In this document: positions 35,568-44,693 of the stretch, in pieces
Layout: the number at the start of each line of letters is the position of its first letter
Position numbering within the stretch: the stretch's first letter is position 1
Assembly (NCBI GenBank): GCA_016183425.1
Contig: JACPEP010000011.1
Location: 1-55,927 of the forward strand
DNA: 55,927 bases
From: Chloroflexota bacterium
GTDB lineage: Bacteria; Chloroflexota; Dehalococcoidia; JACPEP01
Direction of reading: 5' to 3'
The notes under the pieces: model-generated
Told to the model about the DNA's origin: nothing
Database searches by the model: none
Seen by the model: only the letters and a program-made list of their open reading frames with translations
Translations under genes and position numbers: made by a program

Positions 35568-36401
35568 GTGAAAAAGGTCAGCCGCTATCTCTTTTTGTTA
35601 GGACTTGCCCTGTTGGCATACCTTCTGGCCTCTTTGGACAGAGGACACCTCTGGCAGCTCGGTAAGATGGGGGACTTTCTCAAAATCGTTACCTTACACC
35701 AGGAAGCTGGGGGTGCCCTATCTCACGGGATTTCGGCGGCGGTGGAAAGGATTCTCAATTCTTTGGCCTTGGCCCTTCTGTCGGCCATCGGTCTGCTCTA
35801 CGTCTCGGCCACATTCTCCTTGGGGGGAGGGGTATGGTTATCCCTGGCACCGGTGACTATGGTGGCTCTGGTATTATTCTTGGCCACTCGGCAGGTGGTT
35901 TGGCAGAAAGGGCTGGGCTCCCTGGCGGCAAGGCTGGGAAAACCCCTTCTACAGGGGCGGCTGGGGGGGGTGGAGGGTTTTTACGACGCCATATCCCTGC
36001 TTCAAAAGAGGCCGGAGGCACTGGTAATCGCCTTTCTGCTCCTTAGCACTACGTGGCTCCTTACAGTAGTCAGGGAGTTCCTTCTTTCCCAGGCATTGAA
36101 GCTTCCGGTGGATTTCGGCTATTTTCTCCTCGTTTCGCCAGTGGTGGCGGTGGTTACCCTTATGCCTATCTCAGTAATGGGAGTAGGGACGCGAGACTAC
36201 ACCCTGATACTGCTTCTGGGCACTCTGGGCATAAGTCAGGAGGCGGCGGTATCTCTCTCGTTACTCATGGTGGGGATAGTCACGCTGCCCATGGTGGCGG
36301 CGGGTTCCTTGGTCGCCTGGAAACAGCGACTGGCAGCTCCCCCGGAGGTTAGCCAGTTGGCGGACAAAACAGAAAGAACATGGAGGCAGCGGGACTATTG
36401 A
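35568..36401 (+). CDS. UPF0104/LPG-synthase-TM-like membrane protein, shortened
   Basis: The 277-residue protein has six or so membrane segments and the family C-terminal signatures (SPVVAVVTLMPISVMGVGTRDYTLILLL). It starts at GTG 35568. Compared with the next gene's product it lacks about 60-70 residues: after the first helix the sequence jumps to GGALSHGISAAVERILNSLALAL, where the family has two further helices. This may be an internal deletion. The family is often called flippase-like, but its function is uncertain. The 3' end overlaps the next gene by 22 bases. Confidence 0.75.
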   Translation: MKKVSRYLFLLGLALLAYLLASLDRGHLWQLGKMGDFLKIVTLHQEAGGALSHGISAAVERILNSLALALLSAIGLLYVSATFSLGGGVWLSLAPVTMVALVLFLATRQVVWQKGLGSLAARLGKPLLQGRLGGVEGFYDAISLLQKRPEALVIAFLLLSTTWLLTVVREFLLSQALKLPVDFGYFLLVSPVVAVVTLMPISVMGVGTRDYTLILLLGTLGISQEAAVSLSLLMVGIVTLPMVAAGSLVAWKQRLAAPPEVSQLADKTERTWRQRDY

Positions 36402-37399
36402 AAAAGGTATTCAACTCTAAATATAGAAACCTCTTGCCCCTCATTGGCCTGGGGCTCATGGCCTACCTGCTATGGAAGGTGGGCCTCAAGGAGACCTGGG
36501 AAACCATAAGCCGTATCTCTCTATCTCCTCTACTCCTGATGCCTTTGCTTATGGCCATCTCCTTCTCTATTCAGACTTTCAAATGGCGGTGGCTCCTGGT
36601 GAGACAGGGGTTTCACCTTCCCTTCTTCCATCTGCTAGAGATTCAGATGGTAGCCTTCTTTTACGGATTGGTCACTCCCGCTCGCGTGGGCTACTTTGTG
36701 AAGGTCCTTTATTTGAAAGATGTCACGGGCAGGCCTTTGGGGGCGTGCAGCACCAGCGTGGTCATCGACCGCTTTCTGGATACCGTTTCCCTTTTGTTCT
36801 TCGCTACTGTGGGTGCCAGTATCATGCTTCATCGCTTGTCGGACTCCATATTACCCAGCATTGTCATTGTGCTAATGGTCGTGGGGCTGGGGGGTGTCCT
36901 TATACTGAGCAAAGACCGAAGCGTGCTCGTTTTAGAACTTCTCAAGCGCCTTCCTTTGCCTACCAGTTTAAGAGGGAGGCTTATCTTTACCCTGGATGCT
37001 TTTTACCAGGGTCTTCCCAACTGGTCGAGCCTCGTTGTCCCCTTCATACTGGCTCTGGTGAACTGGGGAATTCTTTATACGCAAATGTACAATGTAGCCC
37101 TGGCTTTGGCCATAGACGTAGACTACTGGGGTTTCATCTTCATCGTTTCCCTGTCCACTATACCCGCCCTGCTACCGGTGACCATAAGCGGGCTGGGGAC
37201 TCGGGAGGTGGCCCTCATCGCCCTTTTGGCACCCTTGGGAGTCAGCAGCCAGGAGGCGGTGGCCATGTCCTTGGTGGGTGTGCTTTTGGTTAGCTACGTG
37301 CCGGGGGTGGTGGGGGCGGTATTGAGCTTCCGCAGAGGGGAAGGGGATAAGGTAGAGAGGGAAATTCTGGGCCATGGGACGATTCACCAAGCTCAGTGA
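36380..37399 (+). CDS. UPF0104/lysylphosphatidylglycerol synthase TM-region family protein
   Basis: The 339-residue membrane protein has about eight segments. Family landmarks are FKWRWLLVRQGF, FFYGLVTPARVGYFVKVLYLKD, STSVVIDRFLDTVSLLF and PVTISGLGTREVALIALLAPLGVS. This is a typical full-length member. Such proteins occur in glycan loci, and transport or flipping of lipid-linked sugars has been suggested. It overlaps the shortened paralog upstream. Low-GC genes begin just after it. Confidence 0.87.
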   Translation: MEAAGLLKKVFNSKYRNLLPLIGLGLMAYLLWKVGLKETWETISRISLSPLLLMPLLMAISFSIQTFKWRWLLVRQGFHLPFFHLLEIQMVAFFYGLVTPARVGYFVKVLYLKDVTGRPLGACSTSVVIDRFLDTVSLLFFATVGASIMLHRLSDSILPSIVIVLMVVGLGGVLILSKDRSVLVLELLKRLPLPTSLRGRLIFTLDAFYQGLPNWSSLVVPFILALVNWGILYTQMYNVALALAIDVDYWGFIFIVSLSTIPALLPVTISGLGTREVALIALLAPLGVSSQEAVAMSLVGVLLVSYVPGVVGAVLSFRRGEGDKVEREILGHGTIHQAQ

Positions 37400-37518
37400 C
37401 GAAGCTGACAAGTGCCTGGAATCCATATCGACTAGCTGCGTCCACCTTATCGGCAAGGGAGGGACACACCCTGAGGCCTTTAAACAAAGGCTTCCTGCTT
37501 CCTGAGACGACAAGCAAG

Positions 37519-38820
37519 ATGGGCAAATATACTATCCTTGATGAAAACGTCGATGCGGCAATTGAGGGGCACCTATCTGTCATAAAAAAGGTCCTGATTG
37601 AAGAGGCACGCCCCATCTCGATAATCCTTTTTGGGGGATTCGGAAAAGGGGAAGGAAGTGTCGAAATTGTAGATGGAAAGATAACCCCCTTTAATGACTA
37701 CGACCTCTACTTGGTTACTAGAAAAAAACTATCCGACAAGCTACTTGATGAACTAACTGTCAAGACCTCACGGGCCATTAATAAGGGGGGGCTTGAGTTC
37801 GCTGAGCATCCCGATAGAGGTTATAACACGACTGATTTCTTTCATGTGGACATCAGAAACATCCTTGAGGACAGATTATCAAGGTTGAATAGAACACAGA
37901 GAACCTTCGAGCTAAAGTATGGGAGTCAGGTTATTTGGGGGGATGAATCTGTTATCGAAAGAATTCCCGCCATCGGGAAAAATGAACTGCCCCTCTCCGA
38001 AGGCATTAGAAACCTGTTTAACAAAATTCATACGTTGCTGTTGTGCATGGACCCAAACAAACTTGCCTACAAGGAATTAGACACTGATGAAAGAAAAATA
38101 ATCATGTTCTATACCGCAAAAGCCTATCTCAGTATTTCGGAGGCGCTACTGATAAGCTGCGGCAGGTTTGAAGCTACCTATTCAAAACGAGTCGAAGCTT
38201 TCCAGGAGATATATGAGACCGAATTTCCTCGGCTGCATAAGCTGCTTCCTGACCTAAAAGAGAAGGTCAAATGGGCAAGAGATTTCAAGGTCAAATTAGA
38301 TTTCCATCAGGTAGGAGATCCCTTCCGACTATGGTTCAAGGCAAGAGATGACATCGGGATAGCCTTCAAGTATCTTATCAAAACCCATTTAGGTCTAAAA
38401 AGTGATGATTGGGAAGGCATCTCGGCGGCAATCTACAATAGACTCCCCTTTTATTACTTCAATTCGTATCTTACCGACATGCTAAGACAACATCGCTTGC
38501 CTGGCTGCATATCGAAAGTCTTATTCCCAACGCAATATTATCTGAATGTTCTTTACACCTATCGATTATGGAAAAAGGGGAAATTGGTGTTTTCGCCCCT
38601 ACTAAGTTGGAGAGACGTAGGATTGAGGCTTGCAATTCCCATGATCCTGTATCTGTTCTCCATGGAAGACAGGGGGACCCTGAACCAAAAACTGGTAGAA
38701 GTGTCTAGGTATTATTTTGGGAAAACGGTTCCTCAAAAAGAAGTGTCGGCCGATCCCCTCGAGTTGAGAATACAAATCCTAGACTTGTACGGGGCGTATT
38801 GTACTCAAAGACTCGTGTGA
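37519..38820 (+). CDS. Nucleotidyltransferase-domain protein
   Basis: ATG 37519 is preferred over the upstream in-frame ATG at 37396, which overlaps the previous gene and translates to non-family sequence. The 433-residue protein has the DNA polymerase beta-type nucleotidyltransferase core: SIILFGGFGKGEGSV followed by FNDYDLYLV (GG and D-x-D metal ligands) and HVDIRNI as the third carboxylate. The C-terminal 250 residues look helical (YTAKAYLSISEALLISCGRF), like the helical domains of antibiotic-type or HEPN-linked transferases. The substrate is unknown. Codon and base usage are clearly more AT-rich than upstream. Confidence 0.75.
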   Translation: MGKYTILDENVDAAIEGHLSVIKKVLIEEARPISIILFGGFGKGEGSVEIVDGKITPFNDYDLYLVTRKKLSDKLLDELTVKTSRAINKGGLEFAEHPDRGYNTTDFFHVDIRNILEDRLSRLNRTQRTFELKYGSQVIWGDESVIERIPAIGKNELPLSEGIRNLFNKIHTLLLCMDPNKLAYKELDTDERKIIMFYTAKAYLSISEALLISCGRFEATYSKRVEAFQEIYETEFPRLHKLLPDLKEKVKWARDFKVKLDFHQVGDPFRLWFKARDDIGIAFKYLIKTHLGLKSDDWEGISAAIYNRLPFYYFNSYLTDMLRQHRLPGCISKVLFPTQYYLNVLYTYRLWKKGKLVFSPLLSWRDVGLRLAIPMILYLFSMEDRGTLNQKLVEVSRYYFGKTVPQKEVSADPLELRIQILDLYGAYCTQRLV

Positions 38821-38853
38821 TACGAGCTTCAGCGGCAGAAGGGAGATTAAGAG

Positions 38854-40242
38854 ATGAAGGTACTATTGATAGCCCCCAACTACCGCAAGGTCTATCGATA
38901 TGTCGGCGAAGAAGCGACGATGATTTTACCACCCATTGGATTAGCCTACATCGCCGCATTTCTACGGGAAGAAGGTATTCCAGTTGAAATCCTAGATCTG
39001 GCGGCTTTGAATCTTGACGATAGTCAAACCCAAGAAGAAATCGAGCGACGAGATCCGGACATCGTCGGTATCACGGCGGTTACCAACACTATTGAAGAAG
39101 CATACAACGTTTCGAGACTTGCCAAGAGATCTAACAGGAAAGTCATTGTAGGCGGTGCTCATGCTTCTATATTGCCGGAGCAAACGCTAGAGGAGTGCAA
39201 AGACATCGACATAACCGCGCGAGGTGAAGGGGAACACACCTTACTCGAAATTGCAAGGGGGAAACCACTGAACGAAGTGAAGGGTATTTCTTACAGAGTG
39301 GGGAATACCATAGTAACAAACCCGCCTCGTCCTTTCATCAAAAGGCTTGACGAGTTACCATTTCCGGCGTGGGATCTCCTGCCTTTGAAAAGATATTGGT
39401 CGCCCGGTGTAAAGAGATACCCATTTGCCCTGTTGGTCACCTCGAGAGGTTGCCCATATAGTTGCTCATTTTGTACAACTCGTACCGTTTTGGGAAAAGA
39501 GTTTAGATCTCGTAGCCCCGAGAATGTCATAGCAGAAGTAGATGAGCTAGTGAATAGATATGGAGTTAAGGAAATCAATATTGTTGATGACAATTTTACC
39601 CTTCTTCCAGATCGAGCTGAGAAAATATGCGATCTATTGATCGAGAGGGAATACGATCTTATATGGAAAACGGGGAATGGTATTCGAGCCGATCGCGTGA
39701 CCTATCCACTGATACTAAAGATGAAAAGGGCCGGCTGCTATTTCCTTGCTTTTGGAGTCGAGTCGGGAAACCAAAAAATTCTTGACTTGATAAATAAGGG
39801 GGAAACACTGGAACAGATACGGACCGCAGTAAAATGGGCTAAGGAAGCCAGGTTAATGACGGAGGGGTTCTTCATGATTGGCAACGATGGGGAAGGTGAA
39901 AAGGAGATAAGAGAAACTATTGAATTTGCGAAAGAACTCGACGTGGATTTTGCCCAATTTCAAATCTATATTCCTTTCCCTGGCTCAAGTCATTCCGATA
40001 AAATCATAAGCGAGGGAAATTTACACGCTAGGTCTTGGAAGGACTACAATGCCTTTAACAAGCCGATTTTTTCGTACGGTGGTTTGACTCCTGAGCTAAT
40101 GGAAAGGATGCAAAAGATAGCCTACCGGGAGTATTATCTGCGCCCCCAGATTATATTCCGGAAAACTCTGGAAATTCGCTCCTTCAAACAACTGAAGGCG
40201 TACTTTCGGGCAGCATTGAGTGTTTTGAAATTTCAGCATTAA
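38854..40242 (+). CDS. B12-binding radical SAM protein (paralog 1)
   Basis: The 462-residue protein has an N-terminal B12-binding domain (LLIAPNYRKVYRYVGEE, IVGITAVTNTIEEA, VIVGGAHASILPEQTLE) and a radical SAM domain with the cluster motif SRGCPYSCSFC, then INIVDDNFTLLPDRAEKI and FLAFGVESGNQKIL. It is closely similar over its whole length to the product of 43165-44568. Radical SAM methyltransferases of this type modify many substrates; here a sugar or lipid carrier is likely by context. A GGGAG-type site is upstream. Confidence 0.9.
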   Translation: MKVLLIAPNYRKVYRYVGEEATMILPPIGLAYIAAFLREEGIPVEILDLAALNLDDSQTQEEIERRDPDIVGITAVTNTIEEAYNVSRLAKRSNRKVIVGGAHASILPEQTLEECKDIDITARGEGEHTLLEIARGKPLNEVKGISYRVGNTIVTNPPRPFIKRLDELPFPAWDLLPLKRYWSPGVKRYPFALLVTSRGCPYSCSFCTTRTVLGKEFRSRSPENVIAEVDELVNRYGVKEINIVDDNFTLLPDRAEKICDLLIEREYDLIWKTGNGIRADRVTYPLILKMKRAGCYFLAFGVESGNQKILDLINKGETLEQIRTAVKWAKEARLMTEGFFMIGNDGEGEKEIRETIEFAKELDVDFAQFQIYIPFPGSSHSDKIISEGNLHARSWKDYNAFNKPIFSYGGLTPELMERMQKIAYREYYLRPQIIFRKTLEIRSFKQLKAYFRAALSVLKFQH

Positions 40243-40290
40243 GACCGTAATAGCGTTAGAACGTCTGCTTAGATGAAATCATACGGTCTT
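40241..40290. repeat. Inverted repeat after radical SAM paralog 1
   Basis: AAGACCGTA at 40241-40249 is perfectly complementary to TACGGTCTT at 40282-40290, with a loop of about 32 bases. The first arm contains the stop codon of the radical SAM gene. There is no T-tract. It may be a transcript-end or stabilising structure. Confidence 0.35.
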
Positions 40291-40368
40291 CCCAACCCAG
40301 ACGGCAGGTGCTACATTGTTGCGGAGTCCGAATCTATTTGTGTGCAAAAGGGGGGGTGAGAGCCGAAA

Positions 40369-41511
40369 ATGTTATGTATATACCTGGATGCATTCAAGCC
40401 GGAGTATTTGCAATATACAACATATCTGAAGTCGCTGGCAGAGGAGAATCTGCACGGTGACCTGGAGACAGTCCTAGGATTTACGGGGATTAGCGCTACC
40501 TTTCTCACCGGTCTTTATCCTGATAAGCACAAAGTCTTTGCCATTTTCGATCATTCACCAAATGCTTCGTTAGGCTGGATTCGGAACCTGAGATTCCTGG
40601 GCAGAACCGCTCTCAACTGGCTAGTCAACCTCAAAAGGTTGGCTGAAGACAACCGCTTCTTCTTCTCACTAGCCAAGATTCCTCTAGCGAAAACGCAGCA
40701 TTGGGATGTCTCAATGAAGAAAGCATGGCCACAGCAACACTCCCTTAGCCAAAAGACCCTCTTTGATTACCTACGAGACAACGGCAAGACCTTCATATCT
40801 ATTGATTGGCCCAACATCATTACCAATAATAAAGAGTCCCTTTTTTGGAACCGCTCCAATGAGAACATCTTCCGGTTGGTACAAAAAAACAGAAACAAAT
40901 ATGACTTCTGTTTCGCCCACTTTTTAGACCTTGATTATCTGAGCCACGACTTTAGCGTTGATTCAAGCGCGGCAGTAAACTGCGTAAAGGAACTAGACGA
41001 CTATTTGCGCAGGCTCGATGCCCAAGAGATGGTGATTTTTTCGGATCACGGCATGCTTAAGATCAAGGGCCACATCGACGTTGAAAGAGAGCTGGGAGAG
41101 CTCGACTGGGAGTTTGGTACTGATCTGGTCTACTTTCTAGACTCAACATGCGCAAGATTTTGGTTCAAGAACCCAAGAACACGAACTCTAGTCACTGAGA
41201 AACTTCAAAATATACGATGGGGGCGTGTCTTAACCCAAGACGAGATGGCGGAATACAGATTACCCAGGGATCTGTGCGATTTGTTCTTTCTGGCGGATCC
41301 TGGTTACCTCATACTTCCCAACTTCTTTCAGGGGAGTACTCCGGTCAAGGCCATGCATGGCTATGATCCCAAGCATCCCGACCAACAGGCATTCTACTTA
41401 ATAAAAGGAACATCTGGACAAGTGAATGCTCACATGACCGATATGTTGCCGACAATACTGCGGTTGATGGGGCTGCCCCAGATCGAATGCGATGGCAAAC
41501 CTCTAGTCTGA
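40369..41511 (+). CDS. Alkaline phosphatase-superfamily (phosphodiesterase/sulfatase-like) protein
   Basis: The 380-residue protein has the metal and nucleophile landmarks of the superfamily: CIYLDAFKPEYL, the nucleophile region GFTGISATFLTGLYPDKH, AHFLDLDYLSHD, VIFSDHGML and AMHGYDPKHPDQQAFYLI. No signal peptide is evident at the N-terminus, so it is probably cytoplasmic. It may cleave or transfer a phosphate ester in glycan assembly. A GGGGGGUG-type site precedes the ATG. A decayed relative lies at 42668-42901. Confidence 0.85.
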   Translation: MLCIYLDAFKPEYLQYTTYLKSLAEENLHGDLETVLGFTGISATFLTGLYPDKHKVFAIFDHSPNASLGWIRNLRFLGRTALNWLVNLKRLAEDNRFFFSLAKIPLAKTQHWDVSMKKAWPQQHSLSQKTLFDYLRDNGKTFISIDWPNIITNNKESLFWNRSNENIFRLVQKNRNKYDFCFAHFLDLDYLSHDFSVDSSAAVNCVKELDDYLRRLDAQEMVIFSDHGMLKIKGHIDVERELGELDWEFGTDLVYFLDSTCARFWFKNPRTRTLVTEKLQNIRWGRVLTQDEMAEYRLPRDLCDLFFLADPGYLILPNFFQGSTPVKAMHGYDPKHPDQQAFYLIKGTSGQVNAHMTDMLPTILRLMGLPQIECDGKPLV

Positions 41512-41740
41512 TCAACTGGTGACCTCAGGCCGTACGGTTGCTAGTGAGTTTACGTCGTTTCTGGCAACGTCTAGCAGATGCTCCCTCAGAATAAGGGGGG
41601 ACTTGCTTTTTGTAACAGGACGGAGAAATATGGGCCTGAGCTATTAGAGAGAAAAGGCAGTGTCCCGAAAGTGGTGGAAAAAGGAATCGGCATATCCTAC
41701 CCTATAGGAAAGCCAAATAAAAATAAGGGGGGATATACCG

Positions 41741-42475
41741 ATGGAGAAAGGATACCACAAGGGACGGGAATTGACCATGTCAGAGCTGGGGTTATCGCTG
41801 GAAGAGCTTGCCGGCCAACCGCTGGAGCTATTCGCCCGGGAAGGGGCCAAGCTGCTGTTAACCGTAGCCTTGGAGGAAGAGGTGACCGCCCATCTCAGGC
41901 GGCAGCCCTATGAGCGTAGCCAGGGCAAGGTACGCGGCTACCGCAATGGTCATCGGGATCGTCAGGTAAGCTGCGGCGCCGGTAATATCAAGATACCAGT
42001 CCCCCGGGTCTCAGATACCGAGGAAACCTTTCCTTCCCAGTTACTCGAAGCCTGGCAACGCCGCAGCAAACTCATTGAAGAAACAATCCCTCTGCTTTAC
42101 GTTGGGGGGTTATCGACCAGGGACTTCAAGCGGGCACTCAAGCCACTATGGGGAAAGAGCGGCCTCTCCCGCTCCAGTGTTTCACGGGCAAATAAAGCCC
42201 TCAGGGAAGCCTTCAATAACTGGCGCCGTGACTTATCTCTTGAGGAGATAATTTACCTCTTCCCGGACGGCATCTACCTGGGAGTAAGGGGTAATAGCCG
42301 TAGTAAGGAGGCAGTGCTGGTAGCCCACGGTATCACTCGCGAGGGGAAACGGGTAGTCCGGCACCTGAGCCTCGGGGGACCGAGTAGTGGAAGGGTGTGC
42401 TGAATGACCTGGTGGAGCGTGGCTTAAGACGCCCCCAGCAATTGGTCACCGACGGGAACCCGGGCGCGCCCTTGA
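41741..42475 (+). pseudogene. IS256-family (Mutator-like) transposase, frameshifted and truncated
   Basis: The first 220 codons match IS256 transposases (EVTAHLRRQPYERSQGKVRGYRNGHRDRQV, LFPDGIYLGVRGNSRSKEAVLVAHGITREGKR). Around 42387 one base appears lost. The next frame continues KGVLNDLVERGLRRPQQLVTDGNPGAP, including the second DDE aspartate. The sequence then departs near 42475 and the glutamate end is missing. Clearly inactive. Two copies of AATAAGGGGGGA (41590-41601 and 41722-41733) precede it; no certain terminal inverted repeat was identified. Confidence 0.88.
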
Positions 42476-42667
42476 CTTCACCCTGGACGCTCCTTATACT
42501 GTTTTTCCAGAGCTTCCGTATGGTATGACTAAAGGAAACCAGCCAGGCATCCTGATTGAAGGAGATGATGTAGAATCCAGTGTGGAGAGTCTGCGACTCG
42601 TCCCAGGTTCAGGAAACGGAGATTCCCTACCGTAGAGACTTCGTCGGCGACCCGCTGCGAGCCCTGA

Positions 42668-42901
42668 AGCCTGGCTATTCAGTTCCGTCCCAACTATTTT
42701 CAGCACTTCTTCGTTTCCAGAGCTCTGCACGGCTATGGCGACAACATCCCTGAGGTGGCTGGTATCTTGATCGTCAACGGCCCCGATGTTCCTCAGTGTA
42801 AGATTGTCGGTGCCAGGCTGGTAGACATCGTGCCCACGCTGCTGGATTTTATGGCAGTGGGTACCCTGAGCGCTAGCGACAATATCTCTGTGTTACCTTG
42901 A
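42668..42901 (+). pseudogene. Remnant of a second alkaline-phosphatase-superfamily gene (C-terminal part)
   Basis: An open stretch of 77 codons reads QFRPNYFQHFFVSRALHGYG, then DNIPEVAGILIVNG and LVDIVPTLLDFMAV. This is the end of a type I phosphodiesterase-like protein (HGY metal motif, VDIVPTLL helix) and parallels the C-terminus of the gene at 40369. There is no start codon or upstream body. Coding-like but broken sequence (DFTLDAPYTVFPELPYGMTK) at 42473-42632 may be another part of it. Confidence 0.65.
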
Positions 42902-43104
42902 TGGCTTCTTTCTCGGTGGCGTCAAAAACCCAGACGCCAGGGTGAAAGAGTACCAGTTTGGCAAAGGCACCATCCATCAGGGCTGAGCAGGCAATACCGA
43001 AGAGGTGTTTCAGGTGGTGGACAATATGCTTTCGCGATACAAGGCGGGCCTGCCTCAAAGTCGGGAGGCCCACATCCGCCTCAAGATCAACCTCAGCAAT
43101 AATA
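42897..43104 (+). pseudogene. Possible 5' remnant of a DUF362-type gene
   Basis: After the previous remnant, one frame reads LDGFFLGGVKNPDARVKEYQ and FGKGTIHQG, a stop, and then NTEEVFQVVDNMLSRYKAGL followed by PQSREAHIRLKINLSNN. The KINLSNN ending resembles the start of DUF362 proteins, where a conserved KxNLxN segment opens the domain. The assignment is tentative. An antisense ORF here has no ribosome binding site. Confidence 0.4.
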
Positions 43105-43164
43105 TGGTTCCAAAGAGAGCTTTGAGATTATTCTCTATGTCCCGGGATGAAAGGGGGAATGAAA

Positions 43165-44568
43165 ATGAGGGTTTTGTTAGTCAATCCAAACTATCGGAAT
43201 GTATACGCATACATCGGCAACCAAGACATAACGCCTATCTTCCCGCCTATGGGTATAGCTTATATCGCAGCATTCCTACGCGAAAATGGCATTTCTGTTG
43301 ATATTCTGGATGCTAACGCCCTTGCCCTAAGCTTTACAGAAATCAAGCAATTTATCGAGGGGCATAAAGATATTGAATATGTTGGGATTACGGCGGTAAC
43401 AAATACAATTGAAGAAGCTGGTGAAATTGCCAAACTCTGCTGTCCCTCAATCAAAGTCGTTGTTGGTGGCTATCACTCCAGCGCGCTCCCCCGACAAACC
43501 TTGGAGGAGTTTCCCAGGGTAGATATCGTTGTTCGTGGTGAAGGGGAGATAACGATGCTTGAGCTGGTTAGTGGCAAGCCCCTAGATCAGATTAGGGGTA
43601 TTAGCTATAGAGAAAATCATGAGATTGTTGATAATCCACTCAGGGAACATATATCAAATGTAGAGGTCTTGCCCTTTCCGGCTCGGGATCTCTTGCCTCT
43701 TGATAAGTATGCCAGCTTCGGAGCCAAGAGAACACCTCTCGCTCACATTCTGAGCGAGCGAGGGTGTCCGTTCTCTTGTATATTTTGCATAGATCATCTG
43801 GTACACGGCAAAAAGTTCCGTTATAGAAGCCCAGAGGACATTGTTAGAGAAATAGAATTTTTAATGCAGGAGTATGGCGTCAAGGAAATCGACTTCATTG
43901 ACGACAATTTTACTTTGCTGCCTAATAGAGTGGAGAGGTTCTGTGACCTACTTATCTCCAGAGGCATAAACAAGGAATTACTTTGGAGATGTAGTAATGG
44001 AGTGCGAATTGATAAAATCACCCCGTCTTTGCTCAAAAGCATGAGGAGGGCGGGATGCTATATGGTATCACTGGGTATTGAGTCTGGAAATACACAGATT
44101 CTTACCAATATAAAGAAGCGAATAAAATTGGATCAGGTTGAGATGGCGGTGAAGTGGTGCCAGGAAGCTGGAATCGAAACTAGGGGGCTCTTTATGCTGG
44201 GTAACTTAGGCGACGACAGGCAAACCATGGAGGACACCATCAATTTCGCTAAAAAGTTGGACCTTGACAGCGCCACTTTCCATATAACCATTCCATTTCC
44301 TATGACAGAATACTGGAGGATAATCAAAGAGGAAGGCGAGCTGTTCCCCAACTCGTGGAAGGATTACACCCCTTATAAAAAGGTTACCTTTAAGCATGGC
44401 AGTTTGACCCCAGAATTATTACTTGAGATGCAAAGGAAGGCATATCGAGGCTTTTATCTTAGACCACGCTATATGTTCAGGAAATTCCTGCAAGTGCGCT
44501 CCTTGAAACAACTTAGACTAGCTATTGCTTTCGGAAAAGGTGTCCTAAGATTGCAAGGGCATCGGTGA
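43165..44568 (+). CDS. B12-binding radical SAM protein (paralog 2)
   Basis: ATG 43165 is chosen because AAGGGGG lies 7 bases upstream and the product then starts MRVLLVNPNYRNVYAYIG, aligned with paralog 1. The 467-residue protein has a B12-binding domain (VVVGGYHSSALPRQTLEE), cluster motif SERGCPFSCIFC, IDFIDDNFTLLPNRVERF and MVSLGIESGNTQIL. It looks similar to the 38854-40242 product over nearly all positions, roughly half identical by eye. It is AT-rich compared with the remnants on both sides, suggesting later insertion. Confidence 0.9.
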   Translation: MRVLLVNPNYRNVYAYIGNQDITPIFPPMGIAYIAAFLRENGISVDILDANALALSFTEIKQFIEGHKDIEYVGITAVTNTIEEAGEIAKLCCPSIKVVVGGYHSSALPRQTLEEFPRVDIVVRGEGEITMLELVSGKPLDQIRGISYRENHEIVDNPLREHISNVEVLPFPARDLLPLDKYASFGAKRTPLAHILSERGCPFSCIFCIDHLVHGKKFRYRSPEDIVREIEFLMQEYGVKEIDFIDDNFTLLPNRVERFCDLLISRGINKELLWRCSNGVRIDKITPSLLKSMRRAGCYMVSLGIESGNTQILTNIKKRIKLDQVEMAVKWCQEAGIETRGLFMLGNLGDDRQTMEDTINFAKKLDLDSATFHITIPFPMTEYWRIIKEEGELFPNSWKDYTPYKKVTFKHGSLTPELLLEMQRKAYRGFYLRPRYMFRKFLQVRSLKQLRLAIAFGKGVLRLQGHR

Positions 44569-44693
44569 AAGCACTGGGTCATGTCAAGGTCTCCGCTGAA
44601 TGGACCGGGGAAAAGTGTTTTACTCCCGTTTAGCCAAAGAGAAGGGGTTGCTTCCTCTCCAGATGTGGAGGCAGCAAGAAGACAGGTCTCAGT

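Noticed and set aside
41590-41733. Two AATAAGGGGGGA copies as IS256 ends
   Set aside because: They are direct, not inverted, and no matching right end was found, so they are noted but not called as terminal repeats.
42873-43073. Minus-strand ORF of 66 codons
   Set aside because: No ribosome binding site or family match; the plus strand carries better coding-like remnants there.
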